NCBI RefSeq assembly: GCF_009827445.1
Contig: NZ_WTYI01000001.1
Span: 2,246,381 to 2,310,380 of the forward strand
Source of the DNA: Qipengyuania aquimaris
GTDB lineage: Bacteria > Pseudomonadota > Alphaproteobacteria > Sphingomonadales > Sphingomonadaceae
Direction: 5' to 3'
DNA length: 64,000 nucleotides
A program made the translations under genes and the position numbers. A model generated the notes under the pieces. The model was not told where the DNA came from. It worked only from the letters and a program-made list of their open reading frames with translations, and ran no database searches. Below, in pieces: positions 8,947-16,931 of this stretch; position 1 is the stretch's first letter; every line of letters starts with the position of its first letter.

Positions 8947-9405
8947 TCAACTGGCGACCTGGAGGTCCGGCTTGCTCGCCTGCTGCTGCGGTGCTGCTGC
9001 TGCGGGCTTCGCATCGCGGTGTGCGAAGCGGCCTTCTACCTGCGCGCCCTGCTCGATGGTCAGCGCATCGTAGAACACGTCGCCATTGATCTTGGCGGTT
9101 TTCAGGATGACCAGTTCACGAGCAGTGATCGATCCGTTGACCGTTCCTGCCAGCCGTGCACTTTCGGCCTTGATGGCGCCGGTCACCGTGCTGGTTTCGC
9201 CCTGCACCAGGCTGGAGCAGGAAATGTCGCCTTCGACGTTGCCGTCGATGTGCAAGTCTGCCGAAGCCTTGATGTCGCCCTTGATGGCAAGGTCCGAACC
9301 GAGGACCGAAAACGTGGAATTGCTCTTGCTGGCCATGGGTACGCTGCGTCCGGAATTATTGGGCGAGGGCGAGCTCGGGTGCTCGGCGGATTTCTTCGAG
9401 AACAT
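8947..9405 (-). CDS. Bactofilin (polymer-forming cytoskeletal protein)
   Basis: A 152-residue bactofilin. Bactofilins polymerise without nucleotide into membrane-associated filaments that position cell-wall enzymes. After a Ser/Pro-rich N-terminal tail, residues about 32-130 form the beta-helical core with repeats such as ADLHIDGNVEGDIS and LAGTVNGSITARELV. The C-terminus is Ala/Gln-rich. The start is MFSKKS at 9405, which matches family N-termini and has TGGAGA upstream; an internal ATG at 9336 lacks a good site. This start lies inside the end of the M23 peptidase gene (50-base overlap), so translation is probably coupled. Pairing with an M23 peptidase is a known bactofilin module. Confidence 0.91.
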   Translation of the reverse strand: MFSKKSAEHPSSPSPNNSGRSVPMASKSNSTFSVLGSDLAIKGDIKASADLHIDGNVEGDISCSSLVQGETSTVTGAIKAESARLAGTVNGSITARELVILKTAKINGDVFYDALTIEQGAQVEGRFAHRDAKPAAAAPQQQASKPDLQVAS

Positions 9406-10513
9406 GGGGGGCTGTCTCCAGGAAGGTGCGCGGGTTGACCGCCTTGTTGTTGATCCGGACCTCGAAATGGAGGTGGGGACCGGTGGAGCGACCCGTGCTG
9501 CCGATCGCGCCGATGGTTTCGCCTGCGCCGACCTGCTGGCCGACCTTGGCGTTGAAGCGCGACATGTGCGCATAGCGCGTCATCAGGCCATTGCCGTGAG
9601 TGATTTCGACCGTGTTGCCATAACCGCCCTTGCGACCGACGAATGTGACGCGGCCTTTGGCGGCGGCATAGATCGGCGTTCCGGTTGCGCCCTTGAAGTC
9701 GAGGCCATTGTGCATGGCTGCGCGGCCATTGAAGGGATCGCGGCGATAGCCGAAGCCCGACGAGATCAGGTCCTTGCGGGCCGGGGCGAATTGGGGGACG
9801 CCTTCAAGCGCCTGTTCGAGAGCGGCCATGCGCTCCATCGAGAGGCCGAGGCGTTCGAAGCGCGGATCGATCGAGCCGTCGGCGGCAGTAGCCAATCCGT
9901 CGAGCGGACCACCCATCGCCTGGTTTCGGCTGGTGCGGATCACCTGTGCCGGGTTGAGGTCGAGCTTCTTGAGCGCTTCAGCTGCGCGCTGCGCACGCCA
10001 GTCGGCGTAGCGGGTCAGCCCTTCGACCACGGCAAGCTGTCGCGCTTCGATGCGGGCGAGCTTGGCGGCTTCGGGGAACGCGGCGGACACCTTCTCGACC
10101 GTGGCAGCGGCTTCGCCCGAAGAATCGGAAACGGCCGTGTCCACCTTGAGGTCTTCGGGAAGCAGCTCTGCGACGCCTTCGATGAATTCCATCCGGCGGT
10201 CGAGATCGTCGCTTACCGCGTCGAGGTCTTCGCTATAGGCGGCGAACCGCTCTTCCTGCGTGGCGACCTTGGCTTCGCGATCGAGCAGGAGGTCGCGATC
10301 GGCGGATGCGCGGTACTGCGCCCAGCCAGCGATCGCCATCGAGAGCGCCCATACGAGCAGGACCGTGACGGCAACTGCTGCTGCGGTCATCTGTACGCGC
10401 GATGAAATGGTGATGAAGCGAACCTGGCCTTCGGAGCGCATGAAAAATTCGCGATCCGGAAACCAGCTCTTGATACGGGCAATGCGCCCGCCGCTTGCGT
10501 TGTCTATATCCAA
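9356..10513 (-). CDS. Membrane-anchored M23 (LytM) peptidoglycan endopeptidase
   Basis: A 385-residue protein with a short cytosolic N-terminus, one membrane helix (about 41-66), a coiled coil (about 75-130), and a C-terminal LytM domain. The zinc ligands are present: HNGLDF, a later H in RYAHMS, and HLHFEV, so it should be catalytically active, unlike the EnvC-like protein at 12.5 kb. It would cut peptide cross-links in the periplasm. The downstream bactofilin gene overlaps its 3' end; such peptidases are placed by bactofilin filaments in related bacteria. The upstream region (10514-10750) is shared with nadD and holds a CtrA-like box. Confidence 0.93.
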   Translation of the reverse strand: MDIDNASGGRIARIKSWFPDREFFMRSEGQVRFITISSRVQMTAAAVAVTVLLVWALSMAIAGWAQYRASADRDLLLDREAKVATQEERFAAYSEDLDAVSDDLDRRMEFIEGVAELLPEDLKVDTAVSDSSGEAAATVEKVSAAFPEAAKLARIEARQLAVVEGLTRYADWRAQRAAEALKKLDLNPAQVIRTSRNQAMGGPLDGLATAADGSIDPRFERLGLSMERMAALEQALEGVPQFAPARKDLISSGFGYRRDPFNGRAAMHNGLDFKGATGTPIYAAAKGRVTFVGRKGGYGNTVEITHGNGLMTRYAHMSRFNAKVGQQVGAGETIGAIGSTGRSTGPHLHFEVRINNKAVNPRTFLETAPHVLEEIRRAPELALAQ

Positions 10514-10671
10514 AACGACCCGTCCCTTGGTCTTTGACCCTTGTTTGAGATCGCTAACAAAGGTTCCCGCGAAAATCGAATAAACCCTTACCGGAATCCA
10601 CGAGTTGAAGATTTGGCGGGACGAGTCGTTTCATCGAGGCGAAATTTCCGATCAAAGCCGGGAACCAAAGA

Positions 10672-10686
10672 TTAAGTCGGTGTTTA
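10672..10686. promoter_or_regulatory. Candidate CtrA box (TTAA-N7-TTTA)
   Basis: TTAA, seven bases, then TTTACC: one mismatch from the full CtrA site TTAA-N7-TTAA. It sits in the divergent region between the M23-bactofilin unit and nadD, about 160 bases before the M23 start and 65 before nadD. SciP, the CtrA antagonist, is encoded in this window, so the system is present. The same stretch also carries GGAAC at 10661, so other readings are possible. Confidence 0.3.
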
Positions 10687-10750
10687 CCACGCCGCGCCTG
10701 ATTCGGTCCGATTCTGGCACGCTGACAAGCATTTACCGCAGTGCTAGGCG

Positions 10751-11428
10751 GTGGGAATGACGAACCGCGCGAATGGACGCCGAATCGGCCTGTTGGGCGG
10801 GAGCTTCAATCCCGCGCACGGCGGTCACAGGCGCATATCCCTGTTCGCGCGAGAGGCGTTGGGGCTCGACCAGGTCTGGTGGCTTGTATCGCCCGGTAAT
10901 CCACTCAAACCGAAGGAAGGAATGGCACCGCTCGCGGCGCGCCTGTCCTCGGCGATGGAGCAGGCCCGCCGCGCGCCGATCCGCGCGACCGCAATCGAGC
11001 GCGAGCTGGGGACGCGCTATACTGTCGATACGCTGGGCGCGATCCAGCGGCGTTATCCCAAGCATGACTTCGTCTGGCTCATGGGCTCCGACAATCTCGC
11101 CCAATTCCATCGCTGGCGCGACTGGCGGGGGATCGCGCGAAGGATGCCGATTGCGGTAATCGCGCGCCCCGGCTATGATGGTGCCGCTATCGCAAGCCCC
11201 GCGATGGCCTGGCTGAGGCGCTACCGCGTTCCTCTCGCCAGCTTTGCTAATGGGGGCGAATGGAGCGCACCGGCACTGGTGACATTGCGTTTCGATCCCG
11301 ACCCGCGTTCGGCCACGGCAATCCGCCGCGCCGATCCCGACTGGGCATCGCGCCACGCCGGCAAAACCCTTCGAGACCAGGTGACTCATCGTCCAATCCC
11401 GTCACGGGAGGAAACAACTGCGCCATGA
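10751..11428 (+). CDS. nadD: Nicotinate-nucleotide adenylyltransferase
   Basis: A 225-residue NMN/NaMN adenylyltransferase that makes deamido-NAD in NAD synthesis. The nucleotidyl-transferase motif is GLLGGSFNPAHGGH near the N-terminus, where HGGH replaces the more usual HxGH context. MGSDNLAQFHRW matches the family's (G)xDNxxxxxxW motif. The start is GTG 10751 or ATG 10757; both are in frame two codons apart and neither has a strong ribosome site. It is the first gene of the plus-strand run nadD-rsfS-rlmH-envC-like, a common alphaproteobacterial order. Confidence 0.91.
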   Translation: MGMTNRANGRRIGLLGGSFNPAHGGHRRISLFAREALGLDQVWWLVSPGNPLKPKEGMAPLAARLSSAMEQARRAPIRATAIERELGTRYTVDTLGAIQRRYPKHDFVWLMGSDNLAQFHRWRDWRGIARRMPIAVIARPGYDGAAIASPAMAWLRRYRVPLASFANGGEWSAPALVTLRFDPDPRSATAIRRADPDWASRHAGKTLRDQVTHRPIPSREETTAP

Positions 11429-11487
11429 TGCGCGTTGTCTTTCCCATGATACCCACGGTCTCTTCGACCCCCGCATTCAGGAGTACA

Positions 11488-11565
11488 ATGCACGCCTATG
11501 ACACAGGCGCATACCAATCCGGCCAGTTCCGGAACCGACACGGCGAAGGTGTTTCGCATGGCTGA
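11488..11565 (+). other. Possible 25-codon leader reading frame before rsfS
   Basis: An ATG at 11488 with a very good ribosome site (AGGAG five bases away) opens a 25-codon frame. It ends at 11565, eight bases into a possible internal rsfS start (ATG 11558). It is out of frame with rsfS. It could be a translated leader coupled to rsfS or simply chance; there is no protein-level evidence. Confidence 0.25.
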
Positions 11566-11917
11566 TGCCAAGGACGATCCGCTGCTTTCGCTCGTGCTCA
11601 AGCAACTCGACGACGACCAGGCACAGGAGATCGTAACCATCGATCTCGAGGGAAAGACCTCGATTGCCGATCACATGGTGATCGCATCGGGCCGTTCGAC
11701 CCGCCAGGTGGCTTCGATGGCTCAAAAGCTTGCCGAAACGGTCAAGAAAGAGGGTTTTGGTCCGGTGAAACTGGAAGGCCTTCCGGCAGCAGACTGGGTC
11801 CTGATCGACGCCGGTGACGTCGTGGTGCACCTATTCCGCCCGGAAGTCCGCAGCTTCTACAATCTGGAGCGCATGTGGGCCTTCGGTGACGCACCGCCGG
11901 TGGCCGGCACGGCTTGA
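11498..11917 (+). CDS. rsfS: Ribosome silencing factor RsfS
   Basis: A protein of up to 139 residues of the RsfS/Iojap family. It binds uL14 and keeps 50S and 30S subunits apart under nutrient stress. The family core starts at DDPLLSLVLKQLDDDQAQ and includes IADHMVIASGRSTRQV and DWVLIDAGDVVVHLF. Two starts are possible: ATG 11498, with AGGAG too far upstream, and ATG 11558 (119 residues, AAGG nine bases before). The latter sits at the end of a short leader frame. It lies between nadD and rlmH, the usual context. The repeat element at 11926 begins nine bases after the stop. Confidence 0.93.
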   Translation: MTQAHTNPASSGTDTAKVFRMADAKDDPLLSLVLKQLDDDQAQEIVTIDLEGKTSIADHMVIASGRSTRQVASMAQKLAETVKKEGFGPVKLEGLPAADWVLIDAGDVVVHLFRPEVRSFYNLERMWAFGDAPPVAGTA

Positions 11918-11925
11918 TTGCTTTG

Positions 11926-12022
11926 CGCAGCCGCCTACGCGGCTGCGTCCTCGGCGCTGTTCCTCCGCTGCGCTTCGGGCGCCTGCGGGCGGGCGGTCGC
12001 CCTTGCCGGGCCCTCGGCCCGG
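11926..12022. repeat. Structured dispersed repeat, copy A
   Basis: A 97-base element between rsfS and rlmH, with a second copy at 53632-53733. It starts with a perfect 9-bp hairpin (CGCAGCCGC / GCGGCTGCG, 4-base loop), then TCCTCGGCGC, a variable part, a 34-base core identical in both copies (11979-12012), and ends with the hairpin CCGGGCC / GGCCCGG. The first stem differs in sequence from copy B but pairs perfectly in both, so structure rather than sequence is kept. It resembles REP/BIME-type intergenic elements; no transposase is present. Confidence 0.78.
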
Positions 12023-12050
12023 CCTGAGATTGTCTGTCGAGGTTGGCGCT

Positions 12051-12473
12051 TTGCTTCTCCATATTATCGCTCGTGGAAAGATTGCCCGCTCGCCAGAGGC
12101 GGAGCTTGTGGCGCGATATGAGAAACGGCTGACATGGCCGGTAAAGTTTACCGAATTGCCCGAAACCGGCGGGCGGATCCCGGAGCCGCAATCGCCCTAT
12201 AAGACCGTGCTCCTTGACGAGCGCGGCAAGGATATTTCTTCCGAGAAGCTGGCCGCAACTCTCGAGCGCTGGCGCGATGAAGGCATGCGTGAATGTCGCT
12301 TTGTTCTAGGCGCGGCAGACGGGCATTCGGAGCAAGAGCGACGCGATGCGGATCTCCTGCTCGCCTTCGGCAAGGCGACCTGGCCGCACCTTCTGGCGCG
12401 TGCGATGCTCGCCGAACAATTGTACCGCGCGACGACGATCATCGCCGGTCACCCCTATCATCGCAGTGGGTGA
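12051..12473 (+). CDS. rlmH: 23S rRNA (pseudouridine1915-N3)-methyltransferase RlmH
   Basis: A 140-residue SPOUT methyltransferase that modifies helix 69 of 23S rRNA. Visible family features are LLHIIARGKIARSPEAELV at the start, FVLGAADGH in the SAM-binding knot, and the C-terminal LLARAMLAEQLYRATTIIAG followed by the HPYH end typical of RlmH. The frame is open upstream through the repeat element, but family N-termini begin at MLLHII, which here is TTG 12051 with GAGG before it. The repeat ends 28 bases upstream, so it would form part of the 5' leader of this gene. Confidence 0.93.
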   Translation: MLLHIIARGKIARSPEAELVARYEKRLTWPVKFTELPETGGRIPEPQSPYKTVLLDERGKDISSEKLAATLERWRDEGMRECRFVLGAADGHSEQERRDADLLLAFGKATWPHLLARAMLAEQLYRATTIIAGHPYHRSG

Positions 12474-12491
12474 TGGGGCAGTAATGGCGTC

Positions 12492-13727
12492 ATGATCCGC
12501 GCCGCAGCCATTTCCACGGCCCTGTTGATTGCCCTTGTCCTCGCCTTGCCGGGGACCGCATCGCCCGGTGGCGCAAGTGCTGCGGCCGCCCTTAGTGCGA
12601 GCGGCGCGCGTGAGGCGCTCGAGGCAGCGCGCCAGCAGCAGCGCAATGCCCGTGCGCGGGCAGAGCGGCTCGAGCAGAGAGCGAGCCGTTTGCAGGAAAG
12701 TGCCGGCAAGGCTCAGAGCGAGGCGGCCGCGCTTGCCGCACGCGTCCAGCAATCCGAAGCTGCCATTGCCGCGTCGGAGGCGGAACTGGCCCTGCTCAAT
12801 ATCCAGAAACAGAACCTCGACCGCCAGCTCTCAAGGAAGCGGGAGCCGCTCATGCGGCTCACCGCGGCTCTGCAGACAATGGCACGCCGCCCCCTGGCTC
12901 TGGCAGCGCTCCAGCCGGGCTCGCTGGAAGATCTGGTGCACACTAGGGCTGCGTTGTCAGCTGCAATCCCGATCGTGAAAGAGCGGACATCCGGCCTACG
13001 CTCGGAACTCGATCTCGCGCGCGATGTCGAGACGCGCCAGTTGCAAACGCTCGAAAGCCTGCGCGCGGCTGAATCCAGCCTCGATTCGCGCAGGCGCAAT
13101 ATGCTCGCCCTTGCGGAGAAAGAGCGGTTGCAGGCCCAGCGCGCTGCTGGCGGCGCTTCGCGAGAGGCGGAACGGGCCCTGTTCCTTGCCGAAGAAGCCC
13201 GGGACCTCGACAGCCTTGTGGGGGACCTTGAGGCGGCTGCCGCGATGCGAAGCCGCCTGGCTGTACTGCCCGGGCCGGTGCTGCGGCCGGGAAGCGCGCC
13301 TGCGTCCTCCTCGTCGCCCATTGCTGCGGACATACCCCGTCCCTCACCGAGTTCAACCGCTGCTCCGGATCGCTACATCCTGCCTGTCGGCGGCCGCGTC
13401 GTGACCGGCTTCGGTGATCCCGATGCGAGCGGCGAGCGCAGTTCGGGCCTGGTGATGACAGCGCGGCCCCGTGCGCAGGTTGTCGCTCCCGGCGAGGGGC
13501 GCGTCGTGTTCGCCGGACCATACCGGGGTTTCGGCGCAATCGCGATTATCGAACACGCCAATGGCTGGACCAGCCTCATTACGGGGATGTCACTCGTATC
13601 GGTGGCGGTCGGGCAGCCGGTCACGGCAGGCTCTCCGCTTGGACAAGCCGGCCCCGCCGGATCGCAAGTCGCGCTCGAGGTCCGCAGGGATGGCGAACCG
13701 GTTAATCCGCTCGACCTACTAAGCTAG
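12492..13727 (+). CDS. EnvC-like murein hydrolase activator (degenerate LytM)
   Basis: A 411-residue periplasmic protein: signal peptide (about 1-28), long coiled coil (about 35-255), a Pro/Ser linker, and a C-terminal M23/LytM domain (about 295-411). The zinc-site residues are missing: where active peptidases have HxGxD this one has GLVMTA, and HLHFEV is replaced by VALEVR. So it should not cut peptidoglycan itself, as with E. coli EnvC, which activates amidases at the septum; an activator role is inferred. It follows rlmH by 18 bases in the same unit. Confidence 0.88.
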   Translation: MIRAAAISTALLIALVLALPGTASPGGASAAAALSASGAREALEAARQQQRNARARAERLEQRASRLQESAGKAQSEAAALAARVQQSEAAIAASEAELALLNIQKQNLDRQLSRKREPLMRLTAALQTMARRPLALAALQPGSLEDLVHTRAALSAAIPIVKERTSGLRSELDLARDVETRQLQTLESLRAAESSLDSRRRNMLALAEKERLQAQRAAGGASREAERALFLAEEARDLDSLVGDLEAAAAMRSRLAVLPGPVLRPGSAPASSSSPIAADIPRPSPSSTAAPDRYILPVGGRVVTGFGDPDASGERSSGLVMTARPRAQVVAPGEGRVVFAGPYRGFGAIAIIEHANGWTSLITGMSLVSVAVGQPVTAGSPLGQAGPAGSQVALEVRRDGEPVNPLDLLS

Positions 13728-13830
13728 GCGGTCGGTCGAAAAACCGTTCCCTTGCGGGACAGCTTGCGGCTCATCTTTCATTCACGACGCGTGCGCTATA
13801 CAATGCGCATTCGCTTGAAGGATATTGCCG

Positions 13831-15171
13831 ATGAAATTCGCCGTTTTGGCCCGTTCCGCAGCTCTTGTGACCGCAGTTGCGCTGGTCCCCGCGACGACGG
13901 CCGGCCTAGCCCGCGTCGAAGGCAGCGCCGGGCCCGAGTTCGGCAAGCTGTTCTCGGTCTACCAGCGGATCAAGGCGAGCTATGTCGAGCCGGTCGAAGA
14001 CGATGTCCTTATCAACGGCGCGATCGACGGCATGCTGGCCGCGCTCGACCCGCATTCCGGCTATCTCGACGGATCGGACCTCCAGCGGCTCGAAACCATG
14101 ATCGATGGCAACTATTCCGGCCTCGGCCTTTCGGTCGTCGGCGAAGACGGTGCGGTAAAGGTCATCTCGCCTTTCCGGGGTAGCCCGGCTGACGAGGCGG
14201 GCGTCAAGGCGGGCGATTATATCACGCATCTCGACGGCGAACTGATCTACGGACTCGAGCTGGACGAAGCCGTCGCGCGCATGCGCGGCAAGGCGGGCAC
14301 CTCGATCCGCCTGACCGTGTTCCGCCCCGGCCGTGACGAGCCTTTCGAAGTCGACGTGACGCGCGGCCTGATCGAACTGGAACCGGTGACCTGGAAGCTT
14401 GAAAACAATTCCATCGGTCACATCATGATCAACGAATTCTCCCGCGATGTCGGCAGTGATGTCTTCGCCGCATGGAAGGATCTGCAAAAGCAGGCCACGG
14501 GCCGCCTGACTGGCCTCGTGCTCGACCTGCGATCCAACCCGGGCGGATCGCTCGATGAAGCCGTCGCGCTGTCCGACCTGTTCCTCACCGACGGACAGAT
14601 CGTTTCCCAGCGCGGCAGGGCGCGCGGCGAATCGATCAGCTACGAAGCCGAGACCGTGTTCCGCGGGGATATTGCAGAAGGACTCCCGATCGTCGTCCTG
14701 ATCGATGCAGGCTCGGCTTCCGCCAGCGAAATCGTGGCAGGCGCGCTGCAGGACCATCGCCGTGCAGTGGTCATGGGCGAGCGCAGCTTCGGCAAGGGCA
14801 GCGTGCAGTCGCTCCTGCCGCTGGGCCGCGATGCCGCTCTGAAGCTCACGACGGCGCGCTATTACACGCCGTCCGGCCATTCGGTGCAGGAGGGCGGTAT
14901 CAAGCCCGACATCACCGTGCCGCAGCTGTCCGATCCGGACCTTGCAAAGCGCAACCGCTTCCTGATGCGCGAGAGCGATCTGCGCGGCCATCTCGTCAAT
15001 GAGCTTGGCCTCAAGGACGAGGACATGGAGGCGGACAAGCGCCAAGATCCGCGCTTCCAGATGACGGCTGCGGAGCTTGAGGAGCAGGGCATCGAGGATT
15101 TCCAGCTCCACTATGCGCTGCAAACGCTCAGCCGCACGTCTCCGAGCTCGGTTGCCGCGCGCCGCAAGTAG
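13831..15171 (+). CDS. ctpA: S41 family C-terminal processing peptidase
   Basis: A 446-residue secreted serine protease. It has a signal peptide (about 1-26), a PDZ domain (about 85-165, with SGLGLSVVGEDGAVKVISPF), and the S41 catalytic domain with VLDLRSNPGGSLDEAV. The nucleophile region is DAGSASASE (about 292-300) and the catalytic lysine is in SFGKGSVQ (about 324). CtpA trims C-termini of periplasmic proteins and often controls murein hydrolases, which fits its place after the EnvC-like gene. The start is ATG 13831 with GAAGGA eight bases before; a TTG two codons earlier is less likely. TATACA at 13797 may be its -10 element. Confidence 0.95.
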   Translation: MKFAVLARSAALVTAVALVPATTAGLARVEGSAGPEFGKLFSVYQRIKASYVEPVEDDVLINGAIDGMLAALDPHSGYLDGSDLQRLETMIDGNYSGLGLSVVGEDGAVKVISPFRGSPADEAGVKAGDYITHLDGELIYGLELDEAVARMRGKAGTSIRLTVFRPGRDEPFEVDVTRGLIELEPVTWKLENNSIGHIMINEFSRDVGSDVFAAWKDLQKQATGRLTGLVLDLRSNPGGSLDEAVALSDLFLTDGQIVSQRGRARGESISYEAETVFRGDIAEGLPIVVLIDAGSASASEIVAGALQDHRRAVVMGERSFGKGSVQSLLPLGRDAALKLTTARYYTPSGHSVQEGGIKPDITVPQLSDPDLAKRNRFLMRESDLRGHLVNELGLKDEDMEADKRQDPRFQMTAAELEEQGIEDFQLHYALQTLSRTSPSSVAARRK

Positions 15172-15189
15172 GGCTAGCACCCGCCCGCT

Positions 15190-15669
15190 ATGACCGAGAC
15201 CCCCTCGATGCAGCTGGCCCAGCGGCTGGCCCTTGCACTTCCTGCCGCGCTCCTGGCGGGCGCGTATATCTCGCAATACGGTTTCGGCCTCTATCCGTGC
15301 GAAATGTGCTGGTGGCAGCGCTGGCCCCACTTCGCCGCCCTCGCTTTCGCGCTGCTCTCGTTCTTCGTGCCGAACAGGAAACTGCTTCTCGCGCTGGCGG
15401 CCGGCGGTATCCTGACCTCCGGCGCGATCGGGTTCTTCCATGCGGGCGTGGAATACGGCTTGTGGGAGGGAATTACTTCCTGTGCCGCAGCCCCGCTGCC
15501 CGATGACGGGCAAAGCGCACTCGATGCGATCATGAACGCCCCTCTGGTGCGCTGTGACGAAGCGCCTTGGACCCTGTTTGGCGTCAGCCTCGCGGGCTTC
15601 AACTTCCTCTTGTCCACCGTGGGCGGGCTCACCATCTTCCGCCTGTTGGCAAAGGACAAGGCAGTATGA
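15190..15669 (+). CDS. Disulfide bond formation protein B
   Basis: A 159-residue inner-membrane protein with four predicted helices. It has both cysteine pairs of the DsbB family: Cys37-Cys40 (CEMC) and Cys98/Cys122 in the periplasmic loop. It would re-oxidise DsbA and pass electrons to ubiquinone. It starts 18 bases after ctpA and overlaps coq7 by four bases. Coupling to a ubiquinone-synthesis gene fits its quinone-dependent chemistry. Shorter DsbI-like variants exist, so the exact subtype is open. Confidence 0.88.
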   Translation: MTETPSMQLAQRLALALPAALLAGAYISQYGFGLYPCEMCWWQRWPHFAALAFALLSFFVPNRKLLLALAAGGILTSGAIGFFHAGVEYGLWEGITSCAAAPLPDDGQSALDAIMNAPLVRCDEAPWTLFGVSLAGFNFLLSTVGGLTIFRLLAKDKAV

Positions 15670-16193
15670 CCAAGACCCCCGACCACATCGCCCGCATGAT
15701 CCGCGTGGACCAGGCAGGAGAATTCGGCGCGACGCGGATCTACGCCGGACAGCTTGCCGTCATGGGCGATCGCGGCCCGCATTCGGCGGAGATTGCGGGG
15801 ATGGCGGAACAGGAAGCCGACCACAGGGCACAGTTCGATGCGCTTATGGCGCGCCGCGGCGTTCGACCGACAGCCCTGCAGCCGTTCTGGGATCGCGCCG
15901 GCTTCGCATTGGGCGCAGTCACGGCGATGATCGGGCCGGAAGCCGCCATGGCCTGCACTGCTGCAGTCGAAACCGAGATCGACAAGCACTATTCCGACCA
16001 GCTCGACCAGCTGGAGGAGACCGGCGAGGATCCCGAACTTGCCGCGATGATCGAGCAGTTCCGCGAGGATGAACGGGAACACCGCGATGCCGCGCTTGCC
16101 GCGGGGGCCGAGCGTGCACCCGCCTATCCCGTCCTATCGGGCCTCATCCGCCTCGGATGCCGCGCAGCGATCCGTATTTCCGAACGCATCTAG
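15666..16193 (+). CDS. coq7: Demethoxyubiquinone hydroxylase Coq7
   Basis: A 175-residue di-iron monooxygenase of the COQ7 type that adds the last ring hydroxyl in ubiquinone synthesis. The four-helix-bundle iron ligands are all present: E in AGEFGATRIY, EQEADH, E in VETEIDKHY, and EDEREH. The start ATG 15666 overlaps the dsbB stop (ATGA). Many alphaproteobacteria use Coq7 in place of the flavin enzyme UbiF for this step. The last residues form an amphipathic helix that may touch the membrane. Confidence 0.93.
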   Translation: MTKTPDHIARMIRVDQAGEFGATRIYAGQLAVMGDRGPHSAEIAGMAEQEADHRAQFDALMARRGVRPTALQPFWDRAGFALGAVTAMIGPEAAMACTAAVETEIDKHYSDQLDQLEETGEDPELAAMIEQFREDEREHRDAALAAGAERAPAYPVLSGLIRLGCRAAIRISERI

Positions 16194-16224
16194 CGGGAAC
16201 CGGGCCACGCGCCCGTTCGCTTCA

Positions 16225-16252
16225 TTGACAGTTCACGCGCGCGCGCGCTTAG
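16225..16252 (+). promoter_or_regulatory. Candidate promoter of the secreted unknown gene
   Basis: A perfect -35 hexamer TTGACA (16225-16230) is followed at a spacing of about 17 bases by TTAGTC, a weak -10. It lies about 35 bases upstream of the start at 16284. The spacer is an unusual alternating GC run. Confidence 0.35.
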
Positions 16253-16283
16253 TCGTGGGCGTACACAATTCACGAGGTTGACC

Positions 16284-16889
16284 ATGTCCAAGCCGCTTCT
16301 CGCTTTTGCCGCCATCGCTGGCGCAACGCTCGGCGCTCCGGCGATCGCTCAGGTGCCGGTGGACACGGGTGACGACCGCTACAACATGGTGATCGTCTAC
16401 GGCGAAGACGAATGCCCGCCGAGCGAGGGCGACGTAATCGTTGTCTGTGCGCGCAAGGCAGAGGCGGAACGCTATCGCATCCCCGAAGCGCTGCGTTATT
16501 CGAAGAGCCCGGCCAACCAGAGCTGGGCGGACCGCGTCGAAAGCTTCGAAATGGTCGGTGCCTCGGGCATCATGTCCTGCACCCCGACCGGCCCGGCAAA
16601 CTTCACCGGCTGTACCGAGCAATTCATCGACAAAGCCTACGAAGAAAAGCGCGAAGGCTCTGCTGTACGTTTTTCGGAAATTATCGCGGCCCAGCGGGCG
16701 GAACGGCTTTCGACCATCGATGAGGATGCGGAATTGCAGCAGCGCGATGTCGAGATGATCGAGCGCGAATATATGGAGCGTCTGGCACGCGAACGCGGCG
16801 AGCCGCTTCCGGGCGATGAAGAGGCGCTGCCCCAGCCCGAGGCCACCGTGGTTGCCGGCGACGCCGAGACCGACGAACAACCCGAATAA
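16284..16889 (+). CDS. Secreted protein of unknown function
   Basis: A 201-residue protein with a clear signal peptide (about 1-23, cut after AIAQ). The mature part begins with a cysteine-containing segment (ECPPSEGDVIVVCARK, Cys44 and Cys55), then YRIPEALRYSK, a second cysteine pair (MSCTP and GCTEQ), and a highly charged Glu/Arg-rich helix ending in an acidic tail. Four cysteines suggest two disulfides, fitting the periplasm. I recognise the VVCARK-YRIPEALR pattern as common in sphingomonads but know no function. It has its own likely promoter and precedes wecB by 42 bases, so co-transcription with wecBC is possible. Confidence 0.83.
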   Translation: MSKPLLAFAAIAGATLGAPAIAQVPVDTGDDRYNMVIVYGEDECPPSEGDVIVVCARKAEAERYRIPEALRYSKSPANQSWADRVESFEMVGASGIMSCTPTGPANFTGCTEQFIDKAYEEKREGSAVRFSEIIAAQRAERLSTIDEDAELQQRDVEMIEREYMERLARERGEPLPGDEEALPQPEATVVAGDAETDEQPE

Positions 16890-16931
16890 GGTCTATGGCC
16901 CGTTAACCAATTGCGGGTACAGCGCACGCCT

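Noticed and set aside
13906-15513. A 535-codon open frame antisense to ctpA and dsbB
   Set aside because: Covers two well-supported genes on the other strand; no start signal.
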